NCBI GenBank assembly: GCA_913020495.1
Contig: CAJWBJ010000018.1
Coordinates: 1 to 49,426, forward strand
Direction of reading: 5' to 3'
Source: an uncultured Oleiphilus sp.
GTDB taxonomy: Bacteria > Pseudomonadota > Gammaproteobacteria > Pseudomonadales > Oleiphilaceae
DNA: 49,426 bases
Below the pieces are notes generated by a model. It did no database searches. It was not told the DNA's origin and worked only from the letters and a program-made list of their open reading frames with translations. The translations under genes and the position numbers were made by a program. Position 1 is the stretch's first letter. Each line of letters opens with the position of its first letter. Positions 35,881-44,178 of this stretch are shown one piece after another.

Positions 35881-36495
35881 TTACTTCAGGTAATAAATAG
35901 AATCCATGGAATTATGTCTTTTCTTACTGTTGGAAAGAGTACTGTCCGAGTGATACGCATTAAACTGCGGCAAAGGCCTTAAACAGTTTGAGCCATTTCG
36001 AAAGCTATTTGTTTTGGTCAAACAGTCTTGAAAATCACCGGGTAAAAGTAATTCCAATACCGTTTCAAAGCCTGCGCCTTTTTTTTCACTAACTGATACG
36101 ACTCGCGCACCCCGAATTACCGTATCAACAACCGTACCAAAACCATCGTGCTTTAAAACAAAATCCTGAACTGTTGACGTCCCCGTAATACCAGTGCCAT
36201 ATATTCGCTCAGCTAATGCTCTATAGGCGTCGAGCTTAGACGCCCTTAAAGCCATTAATCGTTTTGGCTCCGAGGTCATATCCTCAGTTTTTTCATAGGC
36301 ACTATAGCCCGTTACACGGACAACAATCGGAGCGGCAGGAGGCCGCTCCATCTCCCCATTACTTTTTTTATCATGTGAGCCGGCATCATGAGACTCTGCT
36401 TTATAACCTGTTGCCCATAAGTTCACACTCATACTTAAAAAAGCAGCCATAACTACCTGTAGAATGACCATACGAAAAGTAAGATAACGACTCAT
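35881..36495 (-). CDS. FlgP-like (LPP20 family) flagellar protein without lipobox Cys
   Basis: This 204-residue exported protein of the LPP20 family resembles Vibrio FlgP: V-V-R-V-T-G-Y and L-M-A-L-R-A-S-K-L-D-A-Y-R-A-L-A-E-R-I-Y-G, followed by a paired domain with V-I-R-G-A-R-V-V-S. FlgP works with FlgO and FlgT in outer-membrane structures of sheathed or polar flagella. The N-terminus has a membrane-spanning signal (core about 9-24) but no Cys near the cleavage site, so it should be secreted rather than lipidated, unlike Vibrio FlgP. The C-terminal tail is low-complexity and polar. It heads a two-gene unit with flgT; no flgO-like gene follows. Confidence 0.75.
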   Translation of the reverse strand: MSRYLTFRMVILQVVMAAFLSMSVNLWATGYKAESHDAGSHDKKSNGEMERPPAAPIVVRVTGYSAYEKTEDMTSEPKRLMALRASKLDAYRALAERIYGTGITGTSTVQDFVLKHDGFGTVVDTVIRGARVVSVSEKKGAGFETVLELLLPGDFQDCLTKTNSFRNGSNCLRPLPQFNAYHSDSTLSNSKKRHNSMDSIYYLK

Positions 36496-36620
36496 TCACT
36501 CAACCCTTGTTGCACATTTTAATTTTTCAAATTAGACCTTTCATAAAAAACCATGAAAAAGTTGTGCCACATTAAGAATTGCAATAAATTGGCATATCTT
36601 TTCATTAAATCAGGCTAGAA

Positions 36621-36660
36621 ATTGCCGCTTTCAGAGTCTTAGCTGTAAACAAGCGGCAAT
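36621..36660. repeat. 10-bp perfect inverted repeat in the flgP upstream gap
   Basis: ATTGCCGCTT (36621-36630) pairs exactly with AAGCGGCAAT (36651-36660) around a 20-base loop, and GGCTA/AGCC outside it extends the pairing with a bulge. The stem is GC-richer than its surroundings. No T-run follows on either strand. It could be an operator or part of a small RNA. Confidence 0.55.
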
Positions 36661-36716
36661 AGCCGTAATACGCAATCAATGAGACATAAATCAAAAAATA
36701 TATACTTAATAGAGCG

Positions 36717-36842
36717 CTTTGCACGATAATGTTTCTATAGACTACTTTGTCATACCTGTGCGCTTTCAGCTGAAATCCATTGTTATATTACCGAAATAGC
36801 CATAAAGGACTGGGTTCCAGCAGAGAAGACTACTGAAATGAC
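36717..36842. repeat. Dispersed intergenic repeat, copy C
   Basis: Begins with CTTTGCACGA as in the other copies. GTCAT (36749-36753) and AATGAC (36837-36842) are its inverted ends, ATCCATTG is shared internally with copy B, and the final AGACTACTGAAATGAC is identical to copy B. The centre has diverged. Confidence 0.6.
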
Positions 36843-37013
36843 ATTGGATTGAGTCATTCAAAGCCCTTTCACATATGAAATGCTGCCAGTTAATATAAAA
36901 AAGCGTGACGTATCTTTCGTTGTGCACCTTAACTTTCAGTTACACTATGAAACGTTTTTTTGCATTGAGTTTTATGCTGCCATGGATGTTTAAGTTTGAG
37001 GAACAAGCCCACA

Positions 37014-38375
37014 ATGAGATTTAAAGCTTTACCCAGCCTTGCCTGTCTACCCTGTTTATTGATTTTAAGTCTAAGCTATAGCAGCGTTGCACTTAGTGGA
37101 TACCGCACCTTTCTTGACCCTCGATCCATGGCGATGGGGGGAACCGGTGTTGCAGCATCAACCAAATTTAATGCGACATCTCACAACCCGGCTTTGATTG
37201 CATTTAACAGAGGCAGTAAGCCAGACAAAATTTATATCAGCGCATCGCTGGGCACGCGCGAATTATATGACTACGACTTAGAAGACGACATACGTGGTTA
37301 TCAAAAAAGCACTTTAGAAGAAGACTTTCTGGAAGATGTCGACGAGAGCAATGATTCAATTGGAAGTCCAGAAACCTACAAAGTGAAAGTAGCCGCTGCC
37401 AAAATATCAGGGCAACAGTTAAAGAAGAAACTTAAAGATCTCAACCTAAGCTCATACCGCTCTGATGAAACGAGTGCATTTAGTTTATTAGTTGACACAG
37501 ACCCCGTCACCATTAATTTTTACACTCGTAGAGAAATCAGGGAAATAGTCACCATCCTCAATAAAGAGAACGGCCTTATTGATAGCATCGTCGCATCTCT
37601 GGAAGACCCCGATAATGTAAGCATGCCTCGGGGAAATTTCGAAGACTTATTAGACCCGACCGTTGACAGCACTTTCTTTGAAATCAAAGAGTTTGGTGCC
37701 ACTGTTGCCACCACCAATGTTTATGATTACAACATGCCAATATCATGGGGCTTCACACCTAAATTAATTGAAATGAATGGCTCCCACATTTCATACAAAA
37801 TCAATGATTACGATGTTGCCAATCCACCTGACGAACGCTTAAGCACGGGCTTGCTCGAATGGAACCTGGATGTTGGCTTCGCAATGCTACTCACCGATGA
37901 TTTTCTTGAACAGGAACTTGGCCTTGACGGATTCTGGCTTGAGGGCGAGTGGGTATTTGGTTTCTCAGGTATGAACTTATTTCCCACTGACTTTACCCCT
38001 TTCGGAGCAGGCCGGGCAGACCCCGATTTTCCTGCAAAGAAACGCGCAATCCAAGCACTATACCAAGTAGGTATGGCCCACTATCGCGAAAACTTCATGG
38101 TCACAATGGACATTGAGTTAAGTGAACATGAGGTATTCGATTTCGAAGGCCTAACTCGATTTTTATCATTAGGTGGCGAGTATTACTGGCGAGACGATTT
38201 TCATTTACGAGCAGGCTTACGCATCAATACTGTTTCAACTGAAGGCGCGGCCCAAGATACAACCACTCTATCAGGAGGGTTCTTGTATCAACCACATGGC
38301 TTTAGCATTGAAACCGCCATCATGGTGAATGATGTTGAAATAGGTGGAACCATCGGCCTTGGGTTATCTTTCTAA
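37014..38375 (+). CDS. TraF-like outer-membrane beta-barrel protein
   Basis: This exported protein of about 453 residues belongs to the TraF_2 family (named for a plasmid transfer protein, but common on chromosomes). A signal peptide ends near V-A-L-S. The motif F-L-D-P-R-S-M-A-M-G-G-T-G-V-A then F-N-A-T-S-H-N-P-A-L-I-A is diagnostic, reminiscent of FadL/OmpP1 barrels. The C-terminal half has barrel-like strands ending in G-L-G-L-S-F, with terminal Phe. ATG 37014 is preferred to the TTG at 36996, though GAGG at 36998-37001 is rather far (12 bases). The role is unknown; there are no conjugation genes here. It ends 6 bases before cca. Confidence 0.8.
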   Translation: MRFKALPSLACLPCLLILSLSYSSVALSGYRTFLDPRSMAMGGTGVAASTKFNATSHNPALIAFNRGSKPDKIYISASLGTRELYDYDLEDDIRGYQKSTLEEDFLEDVDESNDSIGSPETYKVKVAAAKISGQQLKKKLKDLNLSSYRSDETSAFSLLVDTDPVTINFYTRREIREIVTILNKENGLIDSIVASLEDPDNVSMPRGNFEDLLDPTVDSTFFEIKEFGATVATTNVYDYNMPISWGFTPKLIEMNGSHISYKINDYDVANPPDERLSTGLLEWNLDVGFAMLLTDDFLEQELGLDGFWLEGEWVFGFSGMNLFPTDFTPFGAGRADPDFPAKKRAIQALYQVGMAHYRENFMVTMDIELSEHEVFDFEGLTRFLSLGGEYYWRDDFHLRAGLRINTVSTEGAAQDTTTLSGGFLYQPHGFSIETAIMVNDVEIGGTIGLGLSF

Positions 38376-38381
38376 ACCTCT

Positions 38382-39623
38382 ATGAAAATTTATCTTGTAG
38401 GCGGCGCGGTCCGAGACAAGCTTCTTGGGCTAAAGACTAAAGATCGTGACTGGGTTGTTGTTGGATCAAACCCAGAAGAGATGAAACAACAAAACTACAC
38501 TCAAGTTGGTGCTGACTTTCCTGTCTTTCTTCACCCTGAAACAAAAGAGGAATACGCTCTGGCACGTACCGAGCGAAAGAAAGGCCATGGCTATCAAGGT
38601 TTCGAATGCTATGCCTCCTCTGAAGTCACCCTTGAAGAAGATCTAAAACGTCGAGACCTGAGCATTAACGCAATGGCAATGGACCTGAGCGGACAAATCA
38701 TTGACCCATTTAATGGCCGGGCCGATCTAAAATCTAAAACTCTCAGACATGTATCCAAAGCGTTCTCCGAAGACCCACTTCGAATATTGCGTGTTGCTCG
38801 CTTTGCCGCCAGACTTGAACCTTTAGGCTTCCAAATTGCAAAAAAGACAATGCACCTGATGCAAGCAATGGATAAAGCAGGAGAAACAAAACACCTAGTT
38901 TCAGAAAGGGTTTGGCAAGAGACAGAACGAGCACTTAAAGAAGATTCACCCTGGGTCTTTTTCGACACACTAAAAAAATCAGGAAGTTTACAGACACTAT
39001 TCCCTGAAATCGACGCCTTATTTGGCGTTCCGCAACCACCCAAATATCACCCTGAAATTGATAGCGGCATCCATTCAATAATGTCATTACAAGCAGCCTG
39101 CATATTGAGTAAAGAGCCTGATGTTCGTTTTGCTAGCCTTGTTCATGATCTTGGCAAAGCCTTAAGCCCTACAGACAAACTACCCCACCACTACGGACAT
39201 GAGAAAAAAGGTTTAAAACTAATCAAAGGGTTATGCCAACGCTTAAAAATCCCAAATCACTATCGGGAACTAGCGCTATTAGTTAGTGAATTCCACACTC
39301 ATGTTCATAAAGTAAATGAGTTAAAAAGTGCAACTATTCTAAAAGTGTTAAAGCAATGTGATGCTTTCAGGCGGCCTGAGCGCTTTGAAAAGGTATTACT
39401 TTGTTGTGAAGCTGATGCGAAAGGCAGGACTGGTTTCGAAGAAATCAAGTATCCGCAGGGCCAGTTCTTTCTGGAAGCTCTCAAACAAGCACAGTCCGTA
39501 ACTGCTAGCTCACTTATCAATAAAGGAATTATCCAGCAAGGAACAACAGGAAAAGAAGTCGGTATGCAAATTGATTTAGAGCGAAAAGCACGCATTAAAT
39601 TATTGCAGCAAGGAAATACCTAA
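38382..39623 (+). CDS. cca: Multifunctional CCA-adding enzyme
   Basis: This 413-residue tRNA nucleotidyltransferase adds or repairs the 3' CCA of tRNAs. It has the class II head with G-G-A-V-R-D and catalytic D21/D23 (K-D-R-D-W), the R-R-D-L-S-I-N-A-M-A block at about 90-99, and R-I-L-R-V-A-R-F-A. A C-terminal HD domain carries H255-D256 (L-V-H-D-L-G-K-A), as in E. coli Cca, giving phosphatase or phosphodiesterase activity. The folM-like gene starts one base after its stop, with the ribosome site inside cca. Confidence 0.97.
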   Translation: MKIYLVGGAVRDKLLGLKTKDRDWVVVGSNPEEMKQQNYTQVGADFPVFLHPETKEEYALARTERKKGHGYQGFECYASSEVTLEEDLKRRDLSINAMAMDLSGQIIDPFNGRADLKSKTLRHVSKAFSEDPLRILRVARFAARLEPLGFQIAKKTMHLMQAMDKAGETKHLVSERVWQETERALKEDSPWVFFDTLKKSGSLQTLFPEIDALFGVPQPPKYHPEIDSGIHSIMSLQAACILSKEPDVRFASLVHDLGKALSPTDKLPHHYGHEKKGLKLIKGLCQRLKIPNHYRELALLVSEFHTHVHKVNELKSATILKVLKQCDAFRRPERFEKVLLCCEADAKGRTGFEEIKYPQGQFFLEALKQAQSVTASSLINKGIIQQGTTGKEVGMQIDLERKARIKLLQQGNT

Positions 39624-39624
39624 C

Positions 39625-40422
39625 ATGCCCAATATAAGCACAAAGAACGCTCACCCTGTTGCTTTAATCACTGGAGCAAGTCAGCGTATTGGAAAGGCCA
39701 TTTCAGAAAGCCTCCATGAAATGAATTACTGTGTCATTATTCACTTCCATCAAAATGAACAACTTGCTCAAGCCCTTGCGACAGATTTAAATCAAAAAAG
39801 AGCACATTCAGCTGTCGCTATTAAAGCAGACCTTAGAAAATCAGATGAATTAAATCACTTAGTAAAAATGGCTCAAGCGCACTGGGGAAGAGTAGACGTA
39901 CTAATCAACAATGCCTCTATCTTTGAACCAGACAATACAGTGCATCATGAAACTCCCACCAATCAGACCATCATTAATCAAACCAAACAATGGCAACACA
40001 TAATAGACACCAACATTCGTTCAGCCTGGCTACTATCAAACGCTCTCCATCCGTCTTTAAACGAGCATGACGGCTGCATTATTAACCTTGTAGATATCTA
40101 CGCTAACCGACCACTAAAATCCCACAGTATATACAGCATTAGCAAGGCTGGAATTTCAATGATGAGCCAAAGTTTAGCGCTAGAATTTGCACCAACGGTG
40201 CGTGTGAACGGCATTTCTCCCGGTGCCATTTTATGGCCCTCCTCCGAGAAGGAAGCATCCGACTCCCAGAAAACACACCAACAAGAAATTTTGAATAAAA
40301 TCCCCTTAGCTAAACTTGGTTCGACCAAAGCAATTACAGAAGCAGTTCACTTCCTTATCCAGTGCGAATACATTACCGGACAAATCATCAATGTCGACGG
40401 TGGCCGTTCGATCACGATATAA
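39625..40422 (+). CDS. Pteridine reductase-like short-chain dehydrogenase
   Basis: This 265-residue NAD(P)H-dependent SDR has the cofactor motif T-G-A-S-Q-R-I-G-K (about 16-24); the R-I-G wording, where most SDRs have G-I-G, is typical of pteridine and dihydromonapterin reductases (PTR1/FolM). N-N-A-S, the catalytic Y-S-I-S-K, and the C-terminal Y-I-T-G-Q-I-I-N-V-D-G-G are present. It likely reduces pterins such as dihydromonapterin. It is coupled to cca by a one-base gap and followed by trmL 36 bases on, so the three genes share a transcript. Confidence 0.88.
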   Translation: MPNISTKNAHPVALITGASQRIGKAISESLHEMNYCVIIHFHQNEQLAQALATDLNQKRAHSAVAIKADLRKSDELNHLVKMAQAHWGRVDVLINNASIFEPDNTVHHETPTNQTIINQTKQWQHIIDTNIRSAWLLSNALHPSLNEHDGCIINLVDIYANRPLKSHSIYSISKAGISMMSQSLALEFAPTVRVNGISPGAILWPSSEKEASDSQKTHQQEILNKIPLAKLGSTKAITEAVHFLIQCEYITGQIINVDGGRSITI

Positions 40423-40458
40423 TCTCGCCTCCACACGAAGTAAACTGGAAACTACTTA

Positions 40459-40923
40459 ATGTTTAATATTGTCCTTTTTGAACCTGAAATCCCTCCCAAC
40501 ACAGGAAATATAATTCGACTCGCAGCCAATACTGGGTGCCGCTTACACCTTATTGAGCCTCTAGGTTTCGAGTTAGATGAAAAAAGACTTCGAAGAGCGG
40601 GGCTTGATTATCATGAGTTTGCTGACATCAACATCTTCACTGATTTTAATCACTTCATAAAAGATGAAAAACCCGAAAAAATGTACGCATTAACAACCAA
40701 AGCCAGTAAATACTTCCATAACGCAGAGTTTGGTAAAGGTGATTACTTACTATTTGGGCCCGAAACACGGGGGTTACCGGCTCAGATATTAGAAAATCTT
40801 GGGCCAGAACAGTGCATCCGTATACCAATGCTTAAAGAAAGCCGGAGCTTAAATTTATCAAACTCAGCAGCAATTATTCTTTATGAAGCCTGGCGGCAAA
40901 ATGGTTTTCCAGACGGAGTTTAA
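40459..40923 (+). CDS. trmL: tRNA (cytidine/uridine-2'-O-)-methyltransferase TrmL
   Basis: This 154-residue SPOUT methyltransferase modifies the ribose of wobble position 34 in the two tRNA-Leu species. Length and motifs match Trm[14 protein letters not shown] at about 8-20, [10 protein letters not shown] near 100-109, and the knot motif [12 protein letters not shown] near 128-140. It is last in the cca-folM-like-trmL unit and is followed by a bidirectional terminator shared with secB. Confidence 0.95.
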   Translation: MFNIVLFEPEIPPNTGNIIRLAANTGCRLHLIEPLGFELDEKRLRRAGLDYHEFADINIFTDFNHFIKDEKPEKMYALTTKASKYFHNAEFGKGDYLLFGPETRGLPAQILENLGPEQCIRIPMLKESRSLNLSNSAAIILYEAWRQNGFPDGV

Positions 40924-40941
40924 GCAGAACTATTTTCACTC

Positions 40942-40992
40942 AAAAAAAAACAGCATCTTCTCAAATAGATAGAGATAGATACTGTTTTTTTT
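40942..40992. terminator. Bidirectional terminator between trmL and secB
   Basis: A9-CAG at the left and CTG-T8 at the right pair across a partly matched stem (CAG, ATC and CTC with GAG, GAT and CTG on the secB strand). Both strands end in a T-run, and the site lies between convergent stops. Confidence 0.75.
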
Positions 40993-41006
40993 ATCGACTA
41001 TTTTAT

Positions 41007-41516
41007 TTAGTGAGCGGTAGATTCATCCGCTTTTTCTGCAGCCTCTTTTTGCTTCTGCATGACAGCTTGAGCAAAAATTGCATCAAAGTTAACTGGCGCT
41101 AACATCATGGCAGGAAAACTACCTTTAATAACAGCAGTATCAACCGTTTCACGAAGATATGGAAATAGAAGGTTAGGACAAAATGCATTTAGAGCTTGAG
41201 CCAACTGGCCTCCTTCAACACCTTGGACAGTAAATAAACCAGCTTGCTGAACCTCGACAATATAAGCAGTCATTCCTTCCACAGCAACAGTCAATGTCAC
41301 TGAGATGACAACCTCATAAAGGTCATCAGCAACTTTTTTATGCTTCGTTGACAAATCCATCTTAACTTCAGGCTTCCACTGCTTCTGGAATATTTGAGGT
41401 GAATTTGGTGACTCGAAAGAAAGGTCTTTAACGTAAATACGTTGTAACGCAAAATTTGCTTGGCCCTTTTCTTGATTTTCTTGTGTGTTTTCTGAAGGTG
41501 TTTCGTTATCGGCCAT
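41007..41516 (-). CDS. secB: Protein-export chaperone SecB
   Basis: This 169-residue cytoplasmic chaperone holds precursors unfolded and hands them to SecA. Typical blocks are F-A-L-Q-R-I-Y-V-K-D-L-S-F-E-S-P near 23-38 and N-L-L-F-P-Y-L-R-E-T-V-D near 115-126, with P-P-V-N-F reading A-P-V-N-F here. The acidic N-terminus and short A/E/K-rich tail are usual. It lies downstream of grxC and the YibN-like gene, matching the E. coli order, but about 157 bases separate it from grxC, with a probable terminator in between, so it may have its own promoter. Confidence 0.96.
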   Translation of the reverse strand: MADNETPSENTQENQEKGQANFALQRIYVKDLSFESPNSPQIFQKQWKPEVKMDLSTKHKKVADDLYEVVISVTLTVAVEGMTAYIVEVQQAGLFTVQGVEGGQLAQALNAFCPNLLFPYLRETVDTAVIKGSFPAMMLAPVNFDAIFAQAVMQKQKEAAEKADESTAH

Positions 41517-41607
41517 GATAGATCCTGTATATTTGCTCTAAATTAATAAAAAAGAAATTTTAAAATGCTAACTTTATGAATAAAAAATAAATACTAGGCT
41601 TTGACAT

Positions 41608-41651
41608 AAAAAATAGCGAGGGCATAGCTCTCTTTTTTTTGATTTGAGAGC
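41608..41651 (-). terminator. Possible terminator after grxC
   Basis: On the grxC strand GCTCTC...GAGAGC (41651-41646 and 41632-41627) and a following imperfect stem, AGaGAG with CTCgCT, lead into TTTTTT at about 41613-41608. Pairing is imperfect, so this is a moderate call. Confidence 0.45.
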
Positions 41652-41673
41652 ATAAAATTGACTCAAATCAAAA

Positions 41674-41934
41674 TCAGGCGTCCAAAATCGCCTCAAGTTT
41701 ATTCGTGCGATCCAAAGCCAGCAACTCGTCGCAACCCCCTATATGCTGTTCACCTATCCATATTTGAGGCACTGTATGCCGACCACTTTCCACCATCATT
41801 TTCCGACGAATTTCTGGTTGCTGATCAATTAGAATTTCTTCGACCTCAAGTTTCTTTTTAAGAAAAAGAGCTTTTGCCCTAACACAAAAAGGGCAAAAAC
41901 GAGATGAATACATTACGATTTCAGGTTGACTCAT
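41674..41934 (-). CDS. grxC: Glutaredoxin 3
   Basis: This 86-residue dithiol glutaredoxin has the active site C14-P-F-C17, the cis-proline region T-V-P-Q-I-W-I and the glutathione-binding G-G-C-D-E-L near the C-terminus. It reduces disulfides and glutathionylated proteins using glutathione. It sits between the YibN-like rhodanese and secB, as in E. coli, and begins 28 bases after the yibN stop. Confidence 0.95.
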   Translation of the reverse strand: MSQPEIVMYSSRFCPFCVRAKALFLKKKLEVEEILIDQQPEIRRKMMVESGRHTVPQIWIGEQHIGGCDELLALDRTNKLEAILDA

Positions 41935-41962
41935 ACAACAACACCTACAATTTTACTGAAGA

Positions 41963-42379
41963 TCACTTACGAACCAAAGGCATGTTGCTGTTCGTCCACT
42001 CAGAAATACCACCGGTCATCCGGCAAACATTTTCATACCCTTCAGCCTTAAGCGTCTTGCCGGCCATGCCCGAGTGCTGCCCCATTTTATCGACTAATAC
42101 GATCTGCTTGGATTTATATTTCTCCAGTTCAGAACTACGATCTTTCAAGTTTGCGAACGGGATATGCACAGAGCCTGAAATACGGCCTTCGTTGTATTCT
42201 TTTTTATCACGAACATCCACAATCACCGCTTCATCTCTATTTAACATAAGCGTTGCTTCTTGAGGGCTAACAGAACGGCCAGAGCGAGATTTTTCAGTAA
42301 ACCACAAGGCTGCTAAGAGCGCGATAAATACACCAGATAGCTCTATATGATTTGTTACAAATTCAATTAGTTGATCCAT
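41963..42379 (-). CDS. yibN: YibN-like membrane rhodanese-domain protein
   Basis: This 138-residue protein has one N-terminal membrane helix (about 13-28) and a rhodanese-like domain. The usual catalytic Cys position is not a Cys: the loop reads V-D-K-M-G-Q-H-S, as in E. coli YibN (V-D-G-S-G-M), so sulfurtransferase activity is not expected. V-I-V-D-V-R and H-I-P-F are family residues. ATG 42379 (M-D-Q-L-I-E-F) matches the YibN start; the extra 13 residues from 42418 do not. It heads the unit yibN-grxC-(secB) and is divergent from gpmI. Confidence 0.88.
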   Translation of the reverse strand: MDQLIEFVTNHIELSGVFIALLAALWFTEKSRSGRSVSPQEATLMLNRDEAVIVDVRDKKEYNEGRISGSVHIPFANLKDRSSELEKYKSKQIVLVDKMGQHSGMAGKTLKAEGYENVCRMTGGISEWTNSNMPLVRK

Positions 42380-42560
42380 TCTCTTTGCCCAATATTTTAA
42401 ATGTGGCGCATTATACACAAGGCGCTCTTCCCTTAATAGCTAAGAGCTCGATTGATCGAATGAAAACACTTGTCATAGTCTTCACCATAAAAGTCGCCAT
42501 AACTACTGATTCACGTTAAAATCCCAACCAATATCATTAAATACGGACCACGACCCCAGT

Positions 42561-44117
42561 ATGACGAAAGCTAATCCGGTAAAGAAAACAACAGCCCTGA
42601 TAATTCTAGATGGCTGGGGTTATAGTGAAAAGATGGAATCAAACGCGATTCTTCAAGCCAACACACCTTTTTGGGATAAACTTTGGCGCGAACAGCCCCG
42701 TAACCTCATTCAAACATCCGGTATGGCTGTTGGCTTACCAGAAGGTCAGATGGGCAACTCTGAAGTTGGCCACATGAATTTAGGCGCCGGTCGAATTGTT
42801 TACCAAAACTTTACACGCATCACTAAAGATATTACTGACAATACCTTTGAACAGAATCCTGTACTCAATAATGCGATTGATGCTGCAGTATCACAAAACA
42901 AGGCCGTTCACCTTTTAGGCTTAGTCTCTCCCGGAGGTGTTCATAGTCACGAAGACCACATTCAGGCAGCCATCTCATTAGCCGCAAAAAAAGGGGCAAA
43001 AGAAATATATGTTCATGCATTTTTGGATGGTAGAGATACACCACCTCGAAGCGCCGAGCCATCATTATCAAAAATAGATGAACAATTAAAAACCTTGGGA
43101 CGAGGCCGGGTCGCATCGATAATTGGTCGATATTATGCAATGGATAGAGACAATCGATGGGATCGGGTCAAACTTGCTTACGACCTGCTAACAGAAGGTA
43201 CAGCTGACCACCATGCTGAAAATGCAGTGGAAGGACTTCACGCGGCTTATAAACGAGACGAGAGTGATGAGTTTGTTGCTGCGACAACATTAGGTAATGC
43301 CGATCAGTCTAACGCCTGCATCAAAGATGGCGATACCGTTATCTTTATGAACTTTAGAGCTGACAGAGCCCGTGAACTCACCCGTAGCTTCGTTGACACC
43401 GATTTTAATGAATTCACCCAAAACAAAAAACCTGTTCTTGCCGATTTCGTCATGCTCACTGAATACGCTGCGGACATTCAAGCCAACTGCGCTTACCCTC
43501 CATCTGCACTCCCGAATAGCTTGGGTGAATATATGCAAGCACTTGAAAAAACACAATTAAGGATTGCAGAAACGGAAAAATATGCCCACGTAACTTTCTT
43601 TTTCAGTGGTGGCCGAGAGGCTCTTTTTGACGGTGAAACCCGCGAGTTAATCCCTTCACCCGATGTCGCAACCTATGACCTGAAACCTGAAATGAGCGCT
43701 TATGAAGTAACCGAAAAACTCGTCACCGCGATTAAGAGCCAGCAGTATGATTTGATCGTTTGTAACTTTGCGAATGGCGATATGGTTGGCCATACAGGAA
43801 AACTTGATGCAGCAATCAAAGCGGCAGAATGTTTAGATGACTGCCTTGAAAAAGTAAGTAATGCGATCACTCAAGCAGGTGCTCATTGCCTTATCACCGC
43901 AGACCACGGCAATGCGGAACAAATGCAAAACCCTGATACAGGCCAGGCACATACCTCTCACACAACACTACCGGTCCCCTTGGTATATATAGGAGAAACA
44001 GCGATCACTTTAAAGGATGATGGAAAACTAAGTGATATTGCGCCATCATTACTGGACTTAATGGAGTTACCCGTTCCAAATGAAATGACAGGGCAGTCCC
44101 TTATCAAGAGAACTTAG
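42561..44117 (+). CDS. gpmI: 2,3-bisphosphoglycerate-independent phosphoglycerate mutase
   Basis: This 518-residue Mn-dependent mutase interconverts 3- and 2-phosphoglycerate in glycolysis and gluconeogenesis. Metal ligand D17 (L-D-G-W-G) and nucleophile S67 (M-G-N-S-E-V-G-H) are present, as are [19 protein letters not shown] and the C-terminal [10 protein letters not shown] metal site. Length matches E. coli GpmI (514). It begins the gpmI-envC-ctpA-yibQ run; E. coli has the same order without ctpA. Confidence 0.98.
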   Translation: MTKANPVKKTTALIILDGWGYSEKMESNAILQANTPFWDKLWREQPRNLIQTSGMAVGLPEGQMGNSEVGHMNLGAGRIVYQNFTRITKDITDNTFEQNPVLNNAIDAAVSQNKAVHLLGLVSPGGVHSHEDHIQAAISLAAKKGAKEIYVHAFLDGRDTPPRSAEPSLSKIDEQLKTLGRGRVASIIGRYYAMDRDNRWDRVKLAYDLLTEGTADHHAENAVEGLHAAYKRDESDEFVAATTLGNADQSNACIKDGDTVIFMNFRADRARELTRSFVDTDFNEFTQNKKPVLADFVMLTEYAADIQANCAYPPSALPNSLGEYMQALEKTQLRIAETEKYAHVTFFFSGGREALFDGETRELIPSPDVATYDLKPEMSAYEVTEKLVTAIKSQQYDLIVCNFANGDMVGHTGKLDAAIKAAECLDDCLEKVSNAITQAGAHCLITADHGNAEQMQNPDTGQAHTSHTTLPVPLVYIGETAITLKDDGKLSDIAPSLLDLMELPVPNEMTGQSLIKRT

Positions 44118-44178
44118 TCTTTTGATCCAGTAAAGTGGCTAAAAATAACCTAAACACACAGAAAAAAAGAAATCGACA

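Larger units (their letters stand above)
36496..36995. other. 500-base gap upstream of flgP
   Basis: No gene is supported here. On the flgP strand TGGCAC (36569-36564) with TTTCA five bases on is a -24/-12-like element, but the -12 GC is TC. The gap also holds the 10-bp inverted repeat at 36621-36660 and dispersed repeat copy C. The promoter of the TraF-like gene must lie at the right end. Confidence 0.5.

Noticed and set aside
40959-40985. ATAGATAGAGATAGAT tetranucleotide-like repeat as a possible contingency locus
   Set aside because: It is short and imperfect, and forms the loop of the terminator between trmL and secB.
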